The translations under genes were made by a program, and so were the position numbers. Below the pieces are notes generated by a model. It saw only the letters and a program-made list of their open reading frames with translations, ran no database searches and had not been told where the DNA came from. This document shows positions 1 through 11,424 of a DNA stretch of 64,000 nucleotides, piece after piece. Source of the DNA: Maea johnstoni (taxonomy: Eukaryota > Annelida > Polychaeta > Spionida > Magelonidae); NCBI GenBank assembly GCA_963942565.1, contig OZ012694.1:31415357-31479356 (forward strand). Direction: 5' to 3'. Positions within the stretch are counted from its first letter, which is position 1. Each line of letters opens with the position of its first letter.

Positions 1-113
1 CCAGTCTATATCAGCCTGAGAAACAGGCGAGGGTTCAGCAGACTATGCTCAAGAGTCACTTGAGTTCACGAGCAATGGGCTGAGCTCTGGTTTATAACAG
101 AATGAAATGCAGA
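1..113. other. Window edge, no gene seen
   Basis: Short unannotated stretch before the first MITE. I see no exon, RNA gene or repeat that I can support here. Confidence 0.4.
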
Positions 114-436
114 AGGCCTAGAAAAAAAAATGTTTTTGTTGCCTGTAATGGTCTGAAAAAAATAGGGTAGGCAGGTCGGTAAAATACTTTTTTTTGTGAT
201 TATTTTTTTGTTCAAAAATGTGTGTTTTATCAGGGTGTTGTATTAAGTTATATCAGAGATTTTGATAAGTAATACAACTCTCCGGTTATACATGTCCCTG
301 GTTTTATGCATGTTTTATGTTGATTGGGGGTTGAGAGGGCGGAAAAAACTTTAGGATTGGGATTCTTCTAAGTAAAAACTTGTTAGGGTAGGATAACAGG
401 AAACAAAGAACTTTTTTATTTTATGCCTAGCCTAGG
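114..436. repeat. TAGGCC-ended foldback MITE, copy 1
   Basis: Terminal sequences aggccta...gcctagg enclose inner arms that are near inverted copies (cctgtaatggtc near the left end, gataacaggaaacaaa near the right). The same element recurs at 1507, 4317, 7840, 50568 and 54249. A stretch around 230-295 is absent from the other copies and looks like an insertion or local expansion. No coding capacity, so this is a non-autonomous DNA element; the superfamily is not clear. Confidence 0.6.
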
Positions 437-539
437 TACTTTTAATGCTCTATGGGTCATGTGTGGCTGGCTACAAACAGGCGCTTGATGTAATCAATAC
501 CTAGGGCACAGAGTTGGGGTCGTGGCGGGGCTGGGGGAG

Positions 540-557
540 GGGGGGGGGGGGGGGGGG
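540..557. repeat. Poly-G run
   Basis: Uninterrupted run of about 18 G preceded by shorter G tracts. It encodes a meaningless proline run on the other strand. Length in an assembly of such a tract is unreliable. Confidence 0.8.
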
Positions 558-1125
558 ACTGTTGCTGGGTATTAGATTTTACACATAAAGGCCACCTGAC
601 AGCTTCACTGGTAGCTAACTCAGGGTTTGACTTTCCCAGGGGCATATGCACCTAGATTTTGCTGTGGGCCCCTAGATTTTTCAGGCTAGGGGCCCAAAAT
701 AGTATGTATAATAACCACAAATCCTGTTTTTGACCACTTATTTTTACTGAAAGACCTTTTCGGGCCCCTAGCCTGAAAACTAAGTATCAGACCCTGTAAC
801 TCTGGGTTCTAGACTTTAAAAGCCAATCAGAACTTATTAATAGACCGTTGTAATAGTAATTCATCGCCCAATCAAATCTACTGCTGGTATGTATTTCATG
901 CTTGCTTCATTAACTTAGTAATGCTTAAGAGTTCCTCCAGAAATTTCTATCTGAAGCTATAATACTTCAAGAATGAAGATATTTGAAGGAGAATTGTTGG
1001 CAATGTTCTAATTAACATTTCGCTATCAAATAACTTCCTTAATATGTTTTGCCTGCAAGATTTCAGCAAAATTATCAGGCTTCTTTTGGCCACTGTGAGC
1101 ATGAATGGGTTGAGAGGGTCATATC
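558..1125. other. Intergenic, no gene seen
   Basis: The stretch contains two copies, in opposite orientation, of a short phrase (gggcccctagattttcaggctaggggccc near 665-695 and cgggcccctagcctgaaaac near 762-781), so it probably includes another small inverted-repeat element. No exon of NHLRC2 was recognised. Confidence 0.4.
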
Positions 1126-1436
1126 AGGGCTCAACAATATCAAATATTTTCACTCGCCCAGTGGGGCTAGCAAAATAATAATATTTCATTTTCAAAGAAA
1201 ATAACATATCAATCCAGACATTACTTACTGATGATGTTATTGGTCACTGGTGCATGCGTTTCAGTTTTTAAACATATAGAACTTTAGATTCAATGACATT
1301 TATTACTCTAAACACATGAATAAAGAAACCTTGGGCCCAGAAGATAATTATTTTTTCACTAGCCCCATTGGGTTAGCACGGGTGAATAATACTAGCCCTC
1401 AGAACTAATTCTTGTCTGGTCACTGGTCCCGGGCTA
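1126..1436. repeat. CAGGGCTC-ended MITE-like repeat (degraded)
   Basis: Begins cagggctcaac and contains cgcccagtggggctagc and tagccccattgggttagcac as inner inverted parts, ending near tagccctcagaa and ggtcccgggc. The layout resembles the better-preserved element at 59322-59673. Boundaries are uncertain. Confidence 0.35.
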
Positions 1437-1506
1437 TTTGAATTCCCAATTCCATACGGCATGTCTGTAAGTGTAAGGCAATACTCAAGTTACACTGGAA
1501 GTCAGT

Positions 1507-1873
1507 TAGGCCTAAAAAAAATGTTTGGTTCCTATTACCCTACCCTACCTAGTTTTTGTCCCCTACCCTAAAGTTTTTTCGCCAATCCTAGTAAAAAATG
1601 AACTGTTCCTACCCAACAATAGCCTCACCGTCCTAAATATCAATTCTCCAACCATTAAATATTTTAATTTCTGGATGAACAGAAATATAATTAATGCATA
1701 TAAAGACAATTACAACAAGGCAAACTTTTATTGAAGCCATCCAGCACCAGGGCATTGTGTGAGTTAAAGAATATATATTTTTAAATCATTTAAAAAAAAT
1801 CCCTACCTACCCACCCTACCTATATTTTTTTAGGACGTAAATGGGAACCAAACATTTTTTTTTTTTGACCTTA
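1507..1873. repeat. TAGGCC-ended foldback MITE, copy 2
   Basis: Starts taggcctaaaaaaaatg with the family's ccctaccctacc and aaagttttttc blocks; ends tttttgacctta. The inside differs from other copies, with the arms separated by unrelated AT-rich sequence at about 1600-1790. It lies 95 bp upstream of the first visible NHLRC2 exon. Confidence 0.55.
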
Positions 1874-1967
1874 GAGGTTTACTTTCAGTTTTTGACATGC
1901 CAGTCAGCAGACTGTCCAGCAGTAGCGATATGTTTTACTAAATATTTTGCATTCATTTTCCTTTCAG

Positions 1968-4900
1968 GCTTGGAATGGTTCAATACCAGCAGGCCGGTGA
2001 GCTGGGAGACGGATCTGGACGGCAAAGTTGTCGTCCTGGACTTCTTCACCTACTGCTGTATCAACTGTGTGCATGTGCTGCCGGACCTGGAGGCCCTCGA
2101 GGAGAAATTCTCCATAAAAGATGGCGTCGCTGTCATCGGTGTGCACTCGGCAAAATTTGACAATGAAAAAATATCGGCGAATATACTCAGTGCCATACTA
2201 CGATATGATATTCACCATCCTGTCGTTAATGATCACTCGGCACAACTCTGGCAATCCCTACAAGTTCAGTGTTGGCCGTCCTTCGTTATTATTAGTCCAC
2301 AGAGACAGCTTTTGTACTACCTCGTAGGGGAAGGCCACAGAGACAGGCTGAAGGAGTTTGTCTCTGTCGCGGTGCAGTATTATCGTGAAAAAGGCGTGAT
2401 TAGGGACCATGAACTCCCGATTCAGTTGGCACGGACATCTCTGCCCCCATCGCCGCTTCGCTTTCCTGGGAAGGTTGCTGTGGATAAGACAGGGAACCAG
2501 CTGGCCATAGCTGATACAGGGCACCACAGGGTACTAGTAACGGACAAACAGGGTATCGTCAAGGTAAGATATTAGTCCCACCAGCTACCACGACCACGTG
2601 TATCAAGTATCTTAGATAGGATTTAAAGAATGTCTGTCTGAAACAGCAATAACAAAACTTCTTCCCATCCAAATTAAGCTACTCAGCTACTTTAAACCCT
2701 TATACCAGCTACATTTAATAGCCTATTGTGTCAAAAAGGGCAATTTACACTTCAGCCATATCTTAGAAGATAGTTTGTAAGGAAAGGCTTTGGGTTTTAA
2801 CCCCAAAAATTCATAATAGAAAATTCTTAAATGAATGAAAATTATTCCTGTCCTAAAAGAAGGTTTTCAGGAAACTGCCAATCTAAAAGACAGGCTGGAT
2901 GGATACTGGCTTTAAGAAGTCCCTACCTGTATCCAATAGTTCTTTCTTGTATTGCAGCATGTTATTGGTGGAAAAGAGTCTGGCTTTAAGGATGGCAGTT
3001 TAGAAAATGCCCGCTTCAAGAGTCCTCAGGGTCTGGTATGGATGGGGAGTGATACGCTGTTTGTGGCTGATACAGAGAATCATGCCATTAGAAAGGTGAG
3101 TAGCTAAATCTATGCTCTTGCTATGTTAAAGCTGTCTGACTGCTTTTGGCTGCTCTGAGCGTTAATGGGTTAATATATATTTAGCATTATTAAGATGTTT
3201 ATGACATTATACAGACATCTGGCTGCTTTTGGCTGCTGTGAGCATGATGGGTAAATATATTTTCAGCAGTATTAAGATGTTTATAACTTTATACAGATGC
3301 CAGGCTACTTTTGGCTGCTGTGAGCATTAATGGGTTAATGTATAGCATTAATAAGATGTTTTTAACTTTATACAGATGTCTGGCTACTTTTGGCTGCTGT
3401 GAGCATGGATAGGTATTATATATTTAGCATTATTAAGATGTTTATATCTTTATACAGATGTCAGTCTGCTTTTGGCTGCTGTGAGTATTAATGGGTTAAT
3501 ATATTTTAGCGTTATTAAGATGTTTATACAGATATGAGGCTGCTTTTGGCTGCTGCGAGCATTAACTACTTCATATATTTTAGTATTATTACCCTTCCAA
3601 TGCTGAGGCTACTTTCATCCAAAGAAAAAAGATTTTTGAAAACCATCTAAGCCTTGTCATGTTGGTATTCATTGGATAGTTCTCCCCAAGTACCCATGTG
3701 CCAGGTTTTCAATCATTTTACAGGTGTTTTTTACATCATTTTGTATTGGTCAAATTAGTCACCAGCAACATACAGATTAAATTCAGATGTTTATACAACT
3801 GTGCACTATTTCAGGTGGATTTGGTGCGAGAGACTGTAGATACAGTGGCGGGAACAGGTTCTTTAGGGACAGATAAAGAAGGAGGCCTGAAGGGGACCAG
3901 TCAAGCTATAAGTTCACCCTGGGATCTCACCCTTGGGACATCAATAGGTAAGGCATCTTCTCAGCACTGGAAAAAGTCCCCAATGAGCAGCAATACTGCT
4001 TGTATTTAGATTTTATCAATACAATTTTTATTTTATTTCTTTAAACGACATCTAACAATAATTACAGCTGTGCATTAAACAAAATAATAATCATAGTTAT
4101 TTTCTTTTCATATTCCCTTTTATTTTGAAAATATATCTGCATTTATAGTAGAACAATTTGGTTTTGAATGACACATCAGTCCAAAGGCTTACTTTCCTGT
4201 GCTTCTGGTAGTACCTACTGACAGTTTCTTACCTCAGAATCGCAGATTTGATAATAGCCTGGTTCTGAGGGACCTCCAGGGATTTAAGTATTTCACACTC
4301 GATAAGCTTCTACTCAAATAAATCCCTACCTCACTCAAAAAATCCCTATGCATATTTTTTTCTGCCTTTCCAACTCCTGATCAACAAAAACATGCATGAA
4401 GCACACATTTTTGGGAAACATTATAATCCAAAGAAATATATTTTATACTTACCTTCCTTGCCTATTGTTTTTTGGACCATTACAGAAAACAATCACTTTT
4501 CTAGGCCTAAGGAAGGTTGAATAAATAGTATCCTATGCGTAAAGGTTCTCTTGATGACTCTCTGTATTGTAGGTGGTGTTGAGGATGACCTGCTGTACAT
4601 AGCCATGGCGGGCTCACATCAGATCTGGCTGCTCTTCCTGCAGGACAGCAAGTGGCTCAAGGGAACGTAAGTGGAACTCAGGATCAACTAAAAATCACAT
4701 GTTTTGGTGCTGTGTGTAAGAAAAATAGGGAATGTAGCTGAATAGAAAGTGTACCTTTTTTTTTAAGTAGGTAATCTGTAATTGTAGTCAAGTTGAATGG
4801 GTAATCGGGCTCAAGGGCATGTAACTGCAACTCTTGGAAATCTGCTAGCGACTAATATGACAGAAAAGTGTAGATGAATGAAATTTCAAAACAAATCAAA

Positions 4901-7140
4901 TAATTTTTTACTGACTTTGTCATGCTGGTACTCAGGGGAAAACTGGATTTGAATGTTGTTTTTTGTTTTTCTTTCTCCTCACATGGCAAAAAGACTGAGA
5001 AATATCTGAGAAAACCAATCAATCTTACTAAAAACCCACTATTTTAATCAAAGAAATGGCAATTATTTAGGTAGTATCAATTCAGAGAAGATTGTGATTA
5101 ATCAAAATGTTTTTCATATTCAGAAAATCATCTCTGTTATGTCTATTTAGTCATGATTCAGTAATCCTCCGGTGTCTCAGTCTAGTTGTTTGATTTGTAG
5201 GGAATATGTGAAGGGGGCCTGCCTTCGTTTTGCTGGAAGTGGTAACGAGGAGAACCGTAATAATAGCTACCCTCACAGGGCAGGGTTGGCTCAGCCGTCG
5301 GGGCTGGCCCTCGGAGGGGCCACCCTTCCCTACCTCTACATCGCAGATAGTGAGAGCTCCACAGTGAGGACTGTCTCGCTAAAAGATGGCGCTGTAAGAG
5401 CACTGGTGGGCGGAACCCCCGATCCTTTGGTAAGTGGAAAATCATGACACCATCAATTACAAGCAAATTTCCTTTAACCCTTATGCTGCTGGTGGCTAAT
5501 TTGGCCATTGCAATATGATGCAAAAATCTAAAAAAAAAAGGGTTAAGAGCCCAAAACAGAACATTATTTGGAATATACTTTCAGCAGAAACGTTGATCAG
5601 ATGCCAACTCACAACTTTCAAATATTCTATGAATTTATGCCTACTATTAAAGATATATTTTAAAGTATCGTGGCTCAAGATGACACTTATAAAGAAGAGC
5701 TTTATGCACTGGTTTGGACTAGGATTCTCAGTCTGAACAGACAAAGTCTGAATTACAATAAAATTGAAATTATTTTTGTACCCTGTTCACAAAAAAGAGA
5801 AATCTGGCCTAATCAGCGTTTCTCATAATTTCAAGAATATTTTTTTAGTAATGCCTGAGTCAATTATGAAAATCGAAATTTCCAAAGACATCTGTTTACT
5901 GTTTAGGTGTGGAATTACTTATTATAAAGATGTTGATTTCTTATGTATATTTTATCATCTGTTTTAATATAGAGAGATAGATTTTAAAGAAGCAATTATA
6001 CTATATATATTTCATAAATTGTGTTGATAGGGAGAGACATTTTAAATATATCAGTATCTTACTAATTTTCAAATCTTGTTTTTGTTTAGATACACAGTAT
6101 CAAAGACGTCAGTATTATATCTATATTTCAGAACCTGTTAGGGTATGGAGAGGTTTTAAAGATGTTGGTATCTTATGTATATTTCAGGACCTGTTTGGGT
6201 ATGGAGATAAGGACGGGAAAGGGTTTGAGGCCAGACTTCAGCACCCCCTGGCGGTGGCCTTATTGAACACGGATGACGGGCCCCTCCTTGTGGCGGACTC
6301 TTATAATCACAAGGTAAAATTCTGAATAAGGATTGGCACCTTTAAAATTTTCATGATATGATGTGATACAATACAATATAGGAATTGATTTTTCCTTAAT
6401 GATTTGATTACTTGATAATATTTTAATGATACTGTCTGCCTTCCAGGGCATTTTTTTTTAATATGACACTGTCAGCTTCGGATGTTTCACTAATAAATAC
6501 TATTTAAGATTCTTTAAAACTTTTGATCTTATGTAATTCCTTTTACAGAAGTCATGTAATAATGGACAGGGTGCATTTGATTACACTTTTGACACTTCCA
6601 ATGCTGAGGCTACTCTCGTCCAAAACAAGAACGCAAAGATCTTCCAAAAATATCTAAACCCGGTCATGTTGGTATTGATTGGAAAGCTCTGGCTAAGTAC
6701 TCTCCGATGAGTACCCATGTTCCAGGGTTTCAGTCATTTATAGGCTTTTTGCATCATTTTGTATTGGGTAAATTAGCCACCACCAGCTTAAGTGCTAAGG
6801 TCATTTGAGAACATTTTTTTCGCATCATTTTATGTAAAAGTGTTACTTATAAACCATATCTGTTTAACATGACGAATCACGTGTGTTATTTCTGCCCTCA
6901 GCTGAAGGTTGTTACAGTGCAGACTAAGCAGTGCAGGACCCTGGCCGGAAGCGGTCAGGCTGGTATTCGTGTGGGCAGTGACCTCGGTGTGGTCGAGTTC
7001 AGCGAGCCAGGAGGACTAGCGGTGTCACCTGGTGGCAAAGTTATCTACATCGCGGATACCAATAACCATGCCATAAAGACCCTGGACTGGGAAACACAAG
7101 AGGTGAAAGAGGTAAGTGGGAATTTGGAATTTTCTTCTTT

Positions 7141-7196
<56 letters not shown>

Positions 7197-8803
7197 TATA
7201 ATATTAATGATAATGATAATAATAATAATAATGATAATAACAATGATAGTAACAGTAATAACTATGATAATAATTGATATTGGATGTAGAGCCCTTTCCA
7301 CCTATAATGCTGAAAAGCGCTTTATAAAGAATAGTCAGTGGACGGATGTTCTTGGTCCATATAGTCAAATAAACTCCTTTCGAGATATAGCAATCGTTAT
7401 TCGTCTGATGTCAATGGTAAACTTATGTTATTTTACTTGTAGTTCCCAATTCTTATCGCTGCACATGACCAAGTTGATGGGAATGCGACAGAGGCCGTGA
7501 AAGCGTTCGGTCGTATAACCCCTGCTTCCGCTCCTGTCATACAGCAGGAGCTGCTCACAGTGCCAGCCGGCGGAGCGCTGACCCTCAAATTACAGCTGGA
7601 CTTCCCGAGTAACCTGACGCTGACAGAGGGAGCTCCCAGTGGCTGGCAGATATGGACAGGTAATATCACACTTCAGGGTCTTAGCCAGGATTTTAGAAAT
7701 GGTTCTTAAACAGCAATTAACAAATTTCTGCCCGTTCAGATTCAGCCACATAACTACTTGAAATCTTTCTACCAACTACATTTTGATAGCCACCAGCTGC
7801 TTTAGGGTTAATGCTGGTACATAATCCTGTATCTCATTTGGCCTAAAAAAGTTGTTAGTTTCCTCTAACCCTACCCTAACAAGTTTTTATTCAAAAAAAT
7901 CCTTAAGTTTTTTCCGTCCTCCCAACTCCCAATCAACGTAAAACATGCATAAAACACACATTTTTGACCAAGAAAATAATGCAAAGACCGTTACAGGAAA
8001 CAAACAATATTTTTTTCTTGGCCTTTCCCAAAACCCATGCCCATCTCGGTTGCAAGTGAACTGGAGCGATATCCCCTCAGTCCCGATGGCTGTCAAGAGG
8101 GATTCCTATCTCATGGCGCATTGACTGCTTCCAGCCTCTCACTACTGCTGTAGATTCCTCGTATCTGGCTCAAAGCAAACGAAAAAGTTGCCGGAGTCTT
8201 GAGGTTGATTTGTTGTTAATCTTAGGTTCTCCTCCACCATTTGACACTAGCTAGAGGGCCTCCCCTGATGGCCATGTGGTCTAAGGCATTTGCCACTGAC
8301 TGCTAGCTGTCTCTTAATACCACTGCCTGGGTAAGATTCCTTGTCGGGGCATGTGAGAAAGTTGCCAGTGACTTGTGGTTAGGTGGTTGTTATTCGGAGA
8401 CTGGCTAGTCACAATCTAGTCTTGATATCACTGAAAGAGTGACAATAACCATACATCCAAATCCCATCCTGTCCCTGCCAGCCAAGCCAGCTACTCTAAG
8501 TATGCTTTTGTTTCTCTTTCAGATGATCTGAAGGACATATTGAACTTGCCTAACCAGCTGAAGGGACCCCTTAAGGACCAAAGTCATCAACCGGAACTTG
8601 TCTTCCAGATCCAGTCGGGATGCAAGGAGGGCCTCCAGTTTGCAGTAACAGTTGAATGCATGCTTTATTATTGTGATAGTAATGGCACGTGTCATATGGA
8701 CGGTCTGGTTTTTACTCAACCTGTGGTGATCTCAGCTGCAGTTAACTCACAAAAGTCCATCCTGCAGCGATTACATTATTGTCTAGGTAGTGCAGAAAAC
8801 TGA
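1968..8803 (+). CDS. NHLRC2: NHLRC2, NHL repeat-containing protein 2 (nine exons, 5' partial)
   Basis: Coding exons 1968-2563, 2958-3095, 3815-3947, 4573-4666, 5201-5429, 6188-6313, 6902-7111, 7443-7659, 8523-8803; all junctions are GT-AG with consistent phase, giving about 674 residues. The first exon enters with two bases of a Gly codon, so roughly 50 N-terminal residues seen in vertebrate NHLRC2 lie on an exon not found here. Domain order: thioredoxin-like domain (exon 1; FFTYCCINC with a CxxC pair, then GVHSAKF), NHL beta-propeller blades with repeated ADT.NH and ADS.NHK phrases ([53 protein letters not shown]), then a C-terminal beta domain. Family knowledge: a conserved cytosolic animal protein essential in vertebrates and linked to fibrosis; its exact biochemical activity is unsettled. 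I see no broken exon. Poly-A signal candidate at 8989. Confidence 0.95.
2600..2935. repeat. Foldback-family repeat in NHLRC2 intron 1
   Basis: Carries tgtctgtctgaaacagcaat, ctacatttaatagcc, tgtgtcaaaaagggcaattt and acaggctgg in the same order as one arm of the foldback at 52236-52842 and the copy at 53909-54230. A single arm of that family, about 330 bp. Confidence 0.6.
3126..3575 (+). repeat. Minisatellite, about 85-90 bp unit, NHLRC2 intron 2
   Basis: Five to six units each containing ggctgcttttggctgctgtgag followed by a ttaatgggttaatat block and ttagcattattaagatgttt, then atacagat. Units differ by scattered changes, so the array is not recent. Confidence 0.8.
3590..3775. repeat. CCCTTCCAATG repeat, copy 1
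   Basis: Shares cccttccaatg..aggctact, catgttggtattcattgg, gagtacccatgt-like, catcattttgtattgg and a final caccagcaacat block with copies at 6592-6802 and 49708-49917. The best copy (49708) is bounded by TTAACCCTT and AAGGGTTAA, so this is a small non-autonomous DNA element. Confidence 0.6.
4317..4510. repeat. TAGGCC-ended MITE, copy 3 (partial)
   Basis: Contains aatccctacctc, ctcctgatcaacaaaaacatg, acacatttttggg and ends cttttctaggcctaa. The left end is missing. Lies in the NHLRC2 intron between exons 3947 and 4573. Confidence 0.55.
5474..5545. repeat. Miniature TTAACCCTT element
   Basis: 72 bp bounded by ttaaccctt and aagggttaa, with the inside reduced to ...ggctaatttggccattgcaatatgatgcaaaaa... 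It looks like an internally deleted relative of the 49708 element. NHLRC2 intron before exon 6188. Confidence 0.5.
5920..6200 (+). repeat. Degenerate tandem repeat covering the 3' splice site of the 6188 exon
   Basis: Units of about 65-70 bp repeat a ttttaaagatgttggtatctt block. The last two units both contain atatttcag followed by (g)a(a)cctgtt.gggtatggaga; only the second one (AG at 6186-6187) is used in the reading frame. The first copy therefore holds a decoy acceptor at 6130-6131. Confidence 0.65.
6592..6802. repeat. CCCTTCCAATG repeat, copy 2
   Basis: Same block order as the copies at 3590 and 49708, including cttccaatgctgaggctact, gatgagtacccatgtt and catcattttgtattggg. NHLRC2 intron before exon 6902. 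Confidence 0.6.
7142..7275 (+). repeat. AAT/ATG microsatellite
   Basis: About 20 AAT units followed by variant AATGAT/AACAATG units, beginning 30 bp after the donor of the NHLRC2 exon ending at 7111. Confidence 0.9.
7672..7805. repeat. Foldback-family repeat fragment
   Basis: Begins agggtcttagccaggatttt and keeps cagcaatt, ctgcccgttcaga and ccaactacattttgatag; a truncated copy of one arm of the foldback at 52236-52842. Confidence 0.6.
7840..8025. repeat. TAGGCC-ended MITE, copy 4
   Basis: Starts ggcctaaaaaa, keeps taaccctaccctaac, caactcccaatcaacgtaaa, acacatttttgacca and gaccgttacaggaaacaaac, and ends ttcttggcct. Compact copy with both ends. Confidence 0.65.
8230..8475 (+). repeat. tRNA-derived SINE-like element
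   Basis: The head has TGGCCATGTGG near 8270 (A-box-like) and GGTAAGATTCC near 8331 (B-box-like), about 60 bp apart as in a tRNA promoter. It is followed by a non-tRNA body (aaagttgccagtgacttgtgg ... gactggctagtcacaatct ... gaaagagtgacaataa). Upstream at 8150-8228 and downstream at 9020-9150 are pieces of the same body (gaaaaagttgcc; aactggctagtcatcttttgg), so at least three copies or fragments are clustered here. Assignment as SINE is from box spacing only. Confidence 0.5.
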
Positions 8804-9472
8804 ATTTCCACGTTTTGCTTTGGGTAAAAAGGACGATTTGTTTTCTATTTTTTCATGAACTTTGTTGCTAAAATGTAAGTCCACTTTCTAAGTGATCAGC
8901 ATTATCAAATGACTATTTAATGATTAAGGAACTTCAAAGTTAAATCTCACCTGCTGATATGAGATTTCCTAAAGCAATTTCATGATATAATAAATTGTAA
9001 CCTCTTCTCATAGGTGGAAACAAGCACCAGGGATTTAAGTTTGAGCAACCCTCTCTATGTGCTCGAAATGCAGGGATTTTCCAGTTTCCTCCACCAATTG
9101 CAACTGGCTAGTCATCTTTTGGAAAGAGTGATGCTAATAGAAATTTCAAATCTAATGTTGTGTTGTAGTGAGCTTGGAGAATAATTTGATAACTATGAAT
9201 CCACTGTTTACGATGGATACATTCTAGCGTGTCCCACCCCAGAAACTGACCAACTTCTTACTCCCACTCCCAATTACCCCGCAGTTATTTTGAGCCTTAC
9301 TATTTCTGCCCTAGTAGCATTGAAGGAGGGGCCCGTAATGATACGACCCAGTGTCTCATAACTTAATGTCTTAAACATCATCTAGTACCAGCTTCCCGGA
9401 GGGGCTGTGGAATGTGGTCTACTTAACCACTTGCTGACTCAACCATAAGGGCTGGTCTCTATACATCAATTA
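8804..9472 (+). other. NHLRC2 3' flank
   Basis: Probable 3' UTR with AATAAA at 8989-8994. A SINE-body-like piece lies at about 9020-9150. Beyond that I see no gene. Confidence 0.45.
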
Positions 9473-9877
9473 TGTAACCGATAAGTGGAAGACCTCTATT
9501 TGTTATAATATATTTATTTATCTTCAGATCCAAATACATGTACTCTGCCCTGTCTCTCACTCTTCCTCGCCCTCTTGCTGTCTGTCTATACCAGCCAACA
9601 GGCCCGTTATTTAAAGGGAAAGGAGTTGGGCCTACATGTGGCCATGAGCCAAGGTTACAGCCCAAATGTCAACTCCCTTCCTCTTTCCCCAGACTTCTCC
9701 AGACTTCCATATTTATACAAAGCCATAATTGATATCTAAACATTATGATTTTACTACAACCAAGTATACTAATTGACAATACTTGGCAACCAAAGTTATT
9801 AAGGGCTCTGCACTGGCTTGCACAGACAAAGGGGCAGAGGAATTAAACCTAACACCAGAGTAAGATGCCTTGTTACA
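9473..9877. repeat. LTR-like repeat, 405 bp, left copy
   Basis: Begins TGTAACCGAT and ends CTTGTTACA, the TGT...ACA inverted ends expected of an LTR. A 403-bp counterpart in the same orientation lies at 46702-47104, clearly diverged by point changes and small gaps. No matching target duplication and no adjoining gag-pol was recognised. It may be a solo LTR; a role as one of a pair bounding the 37-kb fossil block cannot be shown. Confidence 0.55.
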
Positions 9878-10705
9878 TTACTCCCATGTCCAAAACACAA
9901 CTTTTGTTGACACTGAAAGTTTTGGTCAGGAGCAGAACACACAGCAGGGTACTTGAGTGCCATTGTATTCAAATTGAATTCGATAAACACTGCAGTAGTA
10001 ATCCATACAGATTTAAAAACATGCATTAAGTTTATATGTGTATATATGAATAAGAAGTTATATGCAGTTAATAGTCATATAGTCTTTGGGGTAGTTGCCT
10101 CGACTGGGGTAGTTGGCTTGACCAACCATATGGCAGTAGTAATAATCCCTTTTAACAATTAATGATCAAAGTCTTTTAGTTAATATAGTCTTACATTTCT
10201 GTTAGAAATGGCCATGGATCCTATCATTGGCTTTGCATAGCAATACCCCAAAATAGCTGGCACAACCGATAGTACATGACCGGCAGTATAAAATTACATT
10301 TCCATTGCCTAAATAGTTGAGCAGTTAGTTTGGTGACTGACTGACTGGTATTGATAAAATGCCAACAAGAAAAAGAGAAGAAAAGAGAAAATACTATGCT
10401 TTGAAAGATCTAGCCAATATGAAATGAATAAAAGAAAATGAGTGAGAGGTATAAAAGTAAATGGAAAATGAAATTTATGTAAGGGGATAAACACCAGGAA
10501 ATGAATGAATAAATTAAAAAATGTATGTAATGTACGAGATACTAACAGGCCAGGCAGCAAAATGATGTTGGTGGGTAACCGCCATCATATAAAATTGGAA
10601 CACATATGCAAAGAATACTGCTGAAGTGCACCGTAGATAAATGTGGGGGAAATGACCACCACAATATGGATAGTATACCAAAGCACACACCAGCTGGAGT
10701 GAGGA
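9878..10705. other. Intergenic, no gene seen
   Basis: AT-rich unique-looking sequence without convincing coding potential. Short open frames are low-complexity. Confidence 0.4.

Positions 10706-10707
<2 letters not shown>

Positions 10708-10795
<88 letters not shown>
10708..10795. repeat. (AT)n microsatellite
   Basis: About 43 uninterrupted AT units. It creates spurious Tyr-Ile open frames on both strands. Confidence 0.95.
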
Positions 10796-10798
<3 letters not shown>

Positions 10799-11107
10799 AC
10801 AGCAGTAAAGATGCCAGTTGTAGAATATGAGAATGAGAGAGGAAAATGCCTGCACACATGAAATGTCATGCCTGGTTAATAAAAAGGGTCATCATACGCT
10901 TTGATGATATCAGAACAGAAGCCTGAATAGAAAGTAAGAAGTAAACATTCACTTACCAAACAAGGCAGCTCTTAGTTGAACTTTGTATCCATGGGAACTT
11001 GCACAAACATCACTGCTTTGGACCAAATGTTTGTCTCTGGAGAGCTGCACTTGTGGCGGAGGTCTGAATGTTACTTATGAACCGGTACCCCTTATACCTT
11101 AAGGTAT

Positions 11108-11335
11108 CTACCACACCAAGTTATGTGACTTATCATAATTACGTGGGGGAGGCAGACCCTTGGAATACACAATTGAGACATCCACTAGTCTTGCCTCAAG
11201 TACGAGGAGACTCTCTGACAGATCACTGTCAACAATCAGATTAGATCTGATGGCCCTTTTGTCTGCTCCCTTTTCTGAGAGCTTCACTTCACTTGAACCA
11301 TCATCATCTGACCTCTTAGAAGTGAAGTGCACCAC
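11108..11335 (-). other. Repeated serine/acid-rich segment of fossil C
   Basis: Translation contains KLSEKGAD followed by an acidic serine-rich stretch. The same DNA phrase (tctgacagatca...gctcccttttctgagagctt) recurs at 12567-12650, at the end of the next frame upstream, so one module is present twice within fossil C. Function unknown. Confidence 0.35.
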
Positions 11336-11424
11336 TTATCTAAGCATAGAGGAATTACAACTACTACACTAAAAGAAACCAACCAAAGTTCTATTGTAAG
11401 TCATATATATATTTGAGTCAATCT

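Noticed and set aside
457-651. Open frame with a proline run on the - strand
   Set aside because: Produced by the poly-G tract; no other support.
1841-1967. Upstream extension of the first visible NHLRC2 exon
   Set aside because: Lies in MITE and intron sequence and a clear acceptor precedes 1968.
7041-7301. Ile-rich frames over the AAT repeat
   Set aside because: Microsatellite translation.
10514-10869. Tyr-Ile repeat frames on both strands
   Set aside because: Translation of the (AT)n microsatellite.
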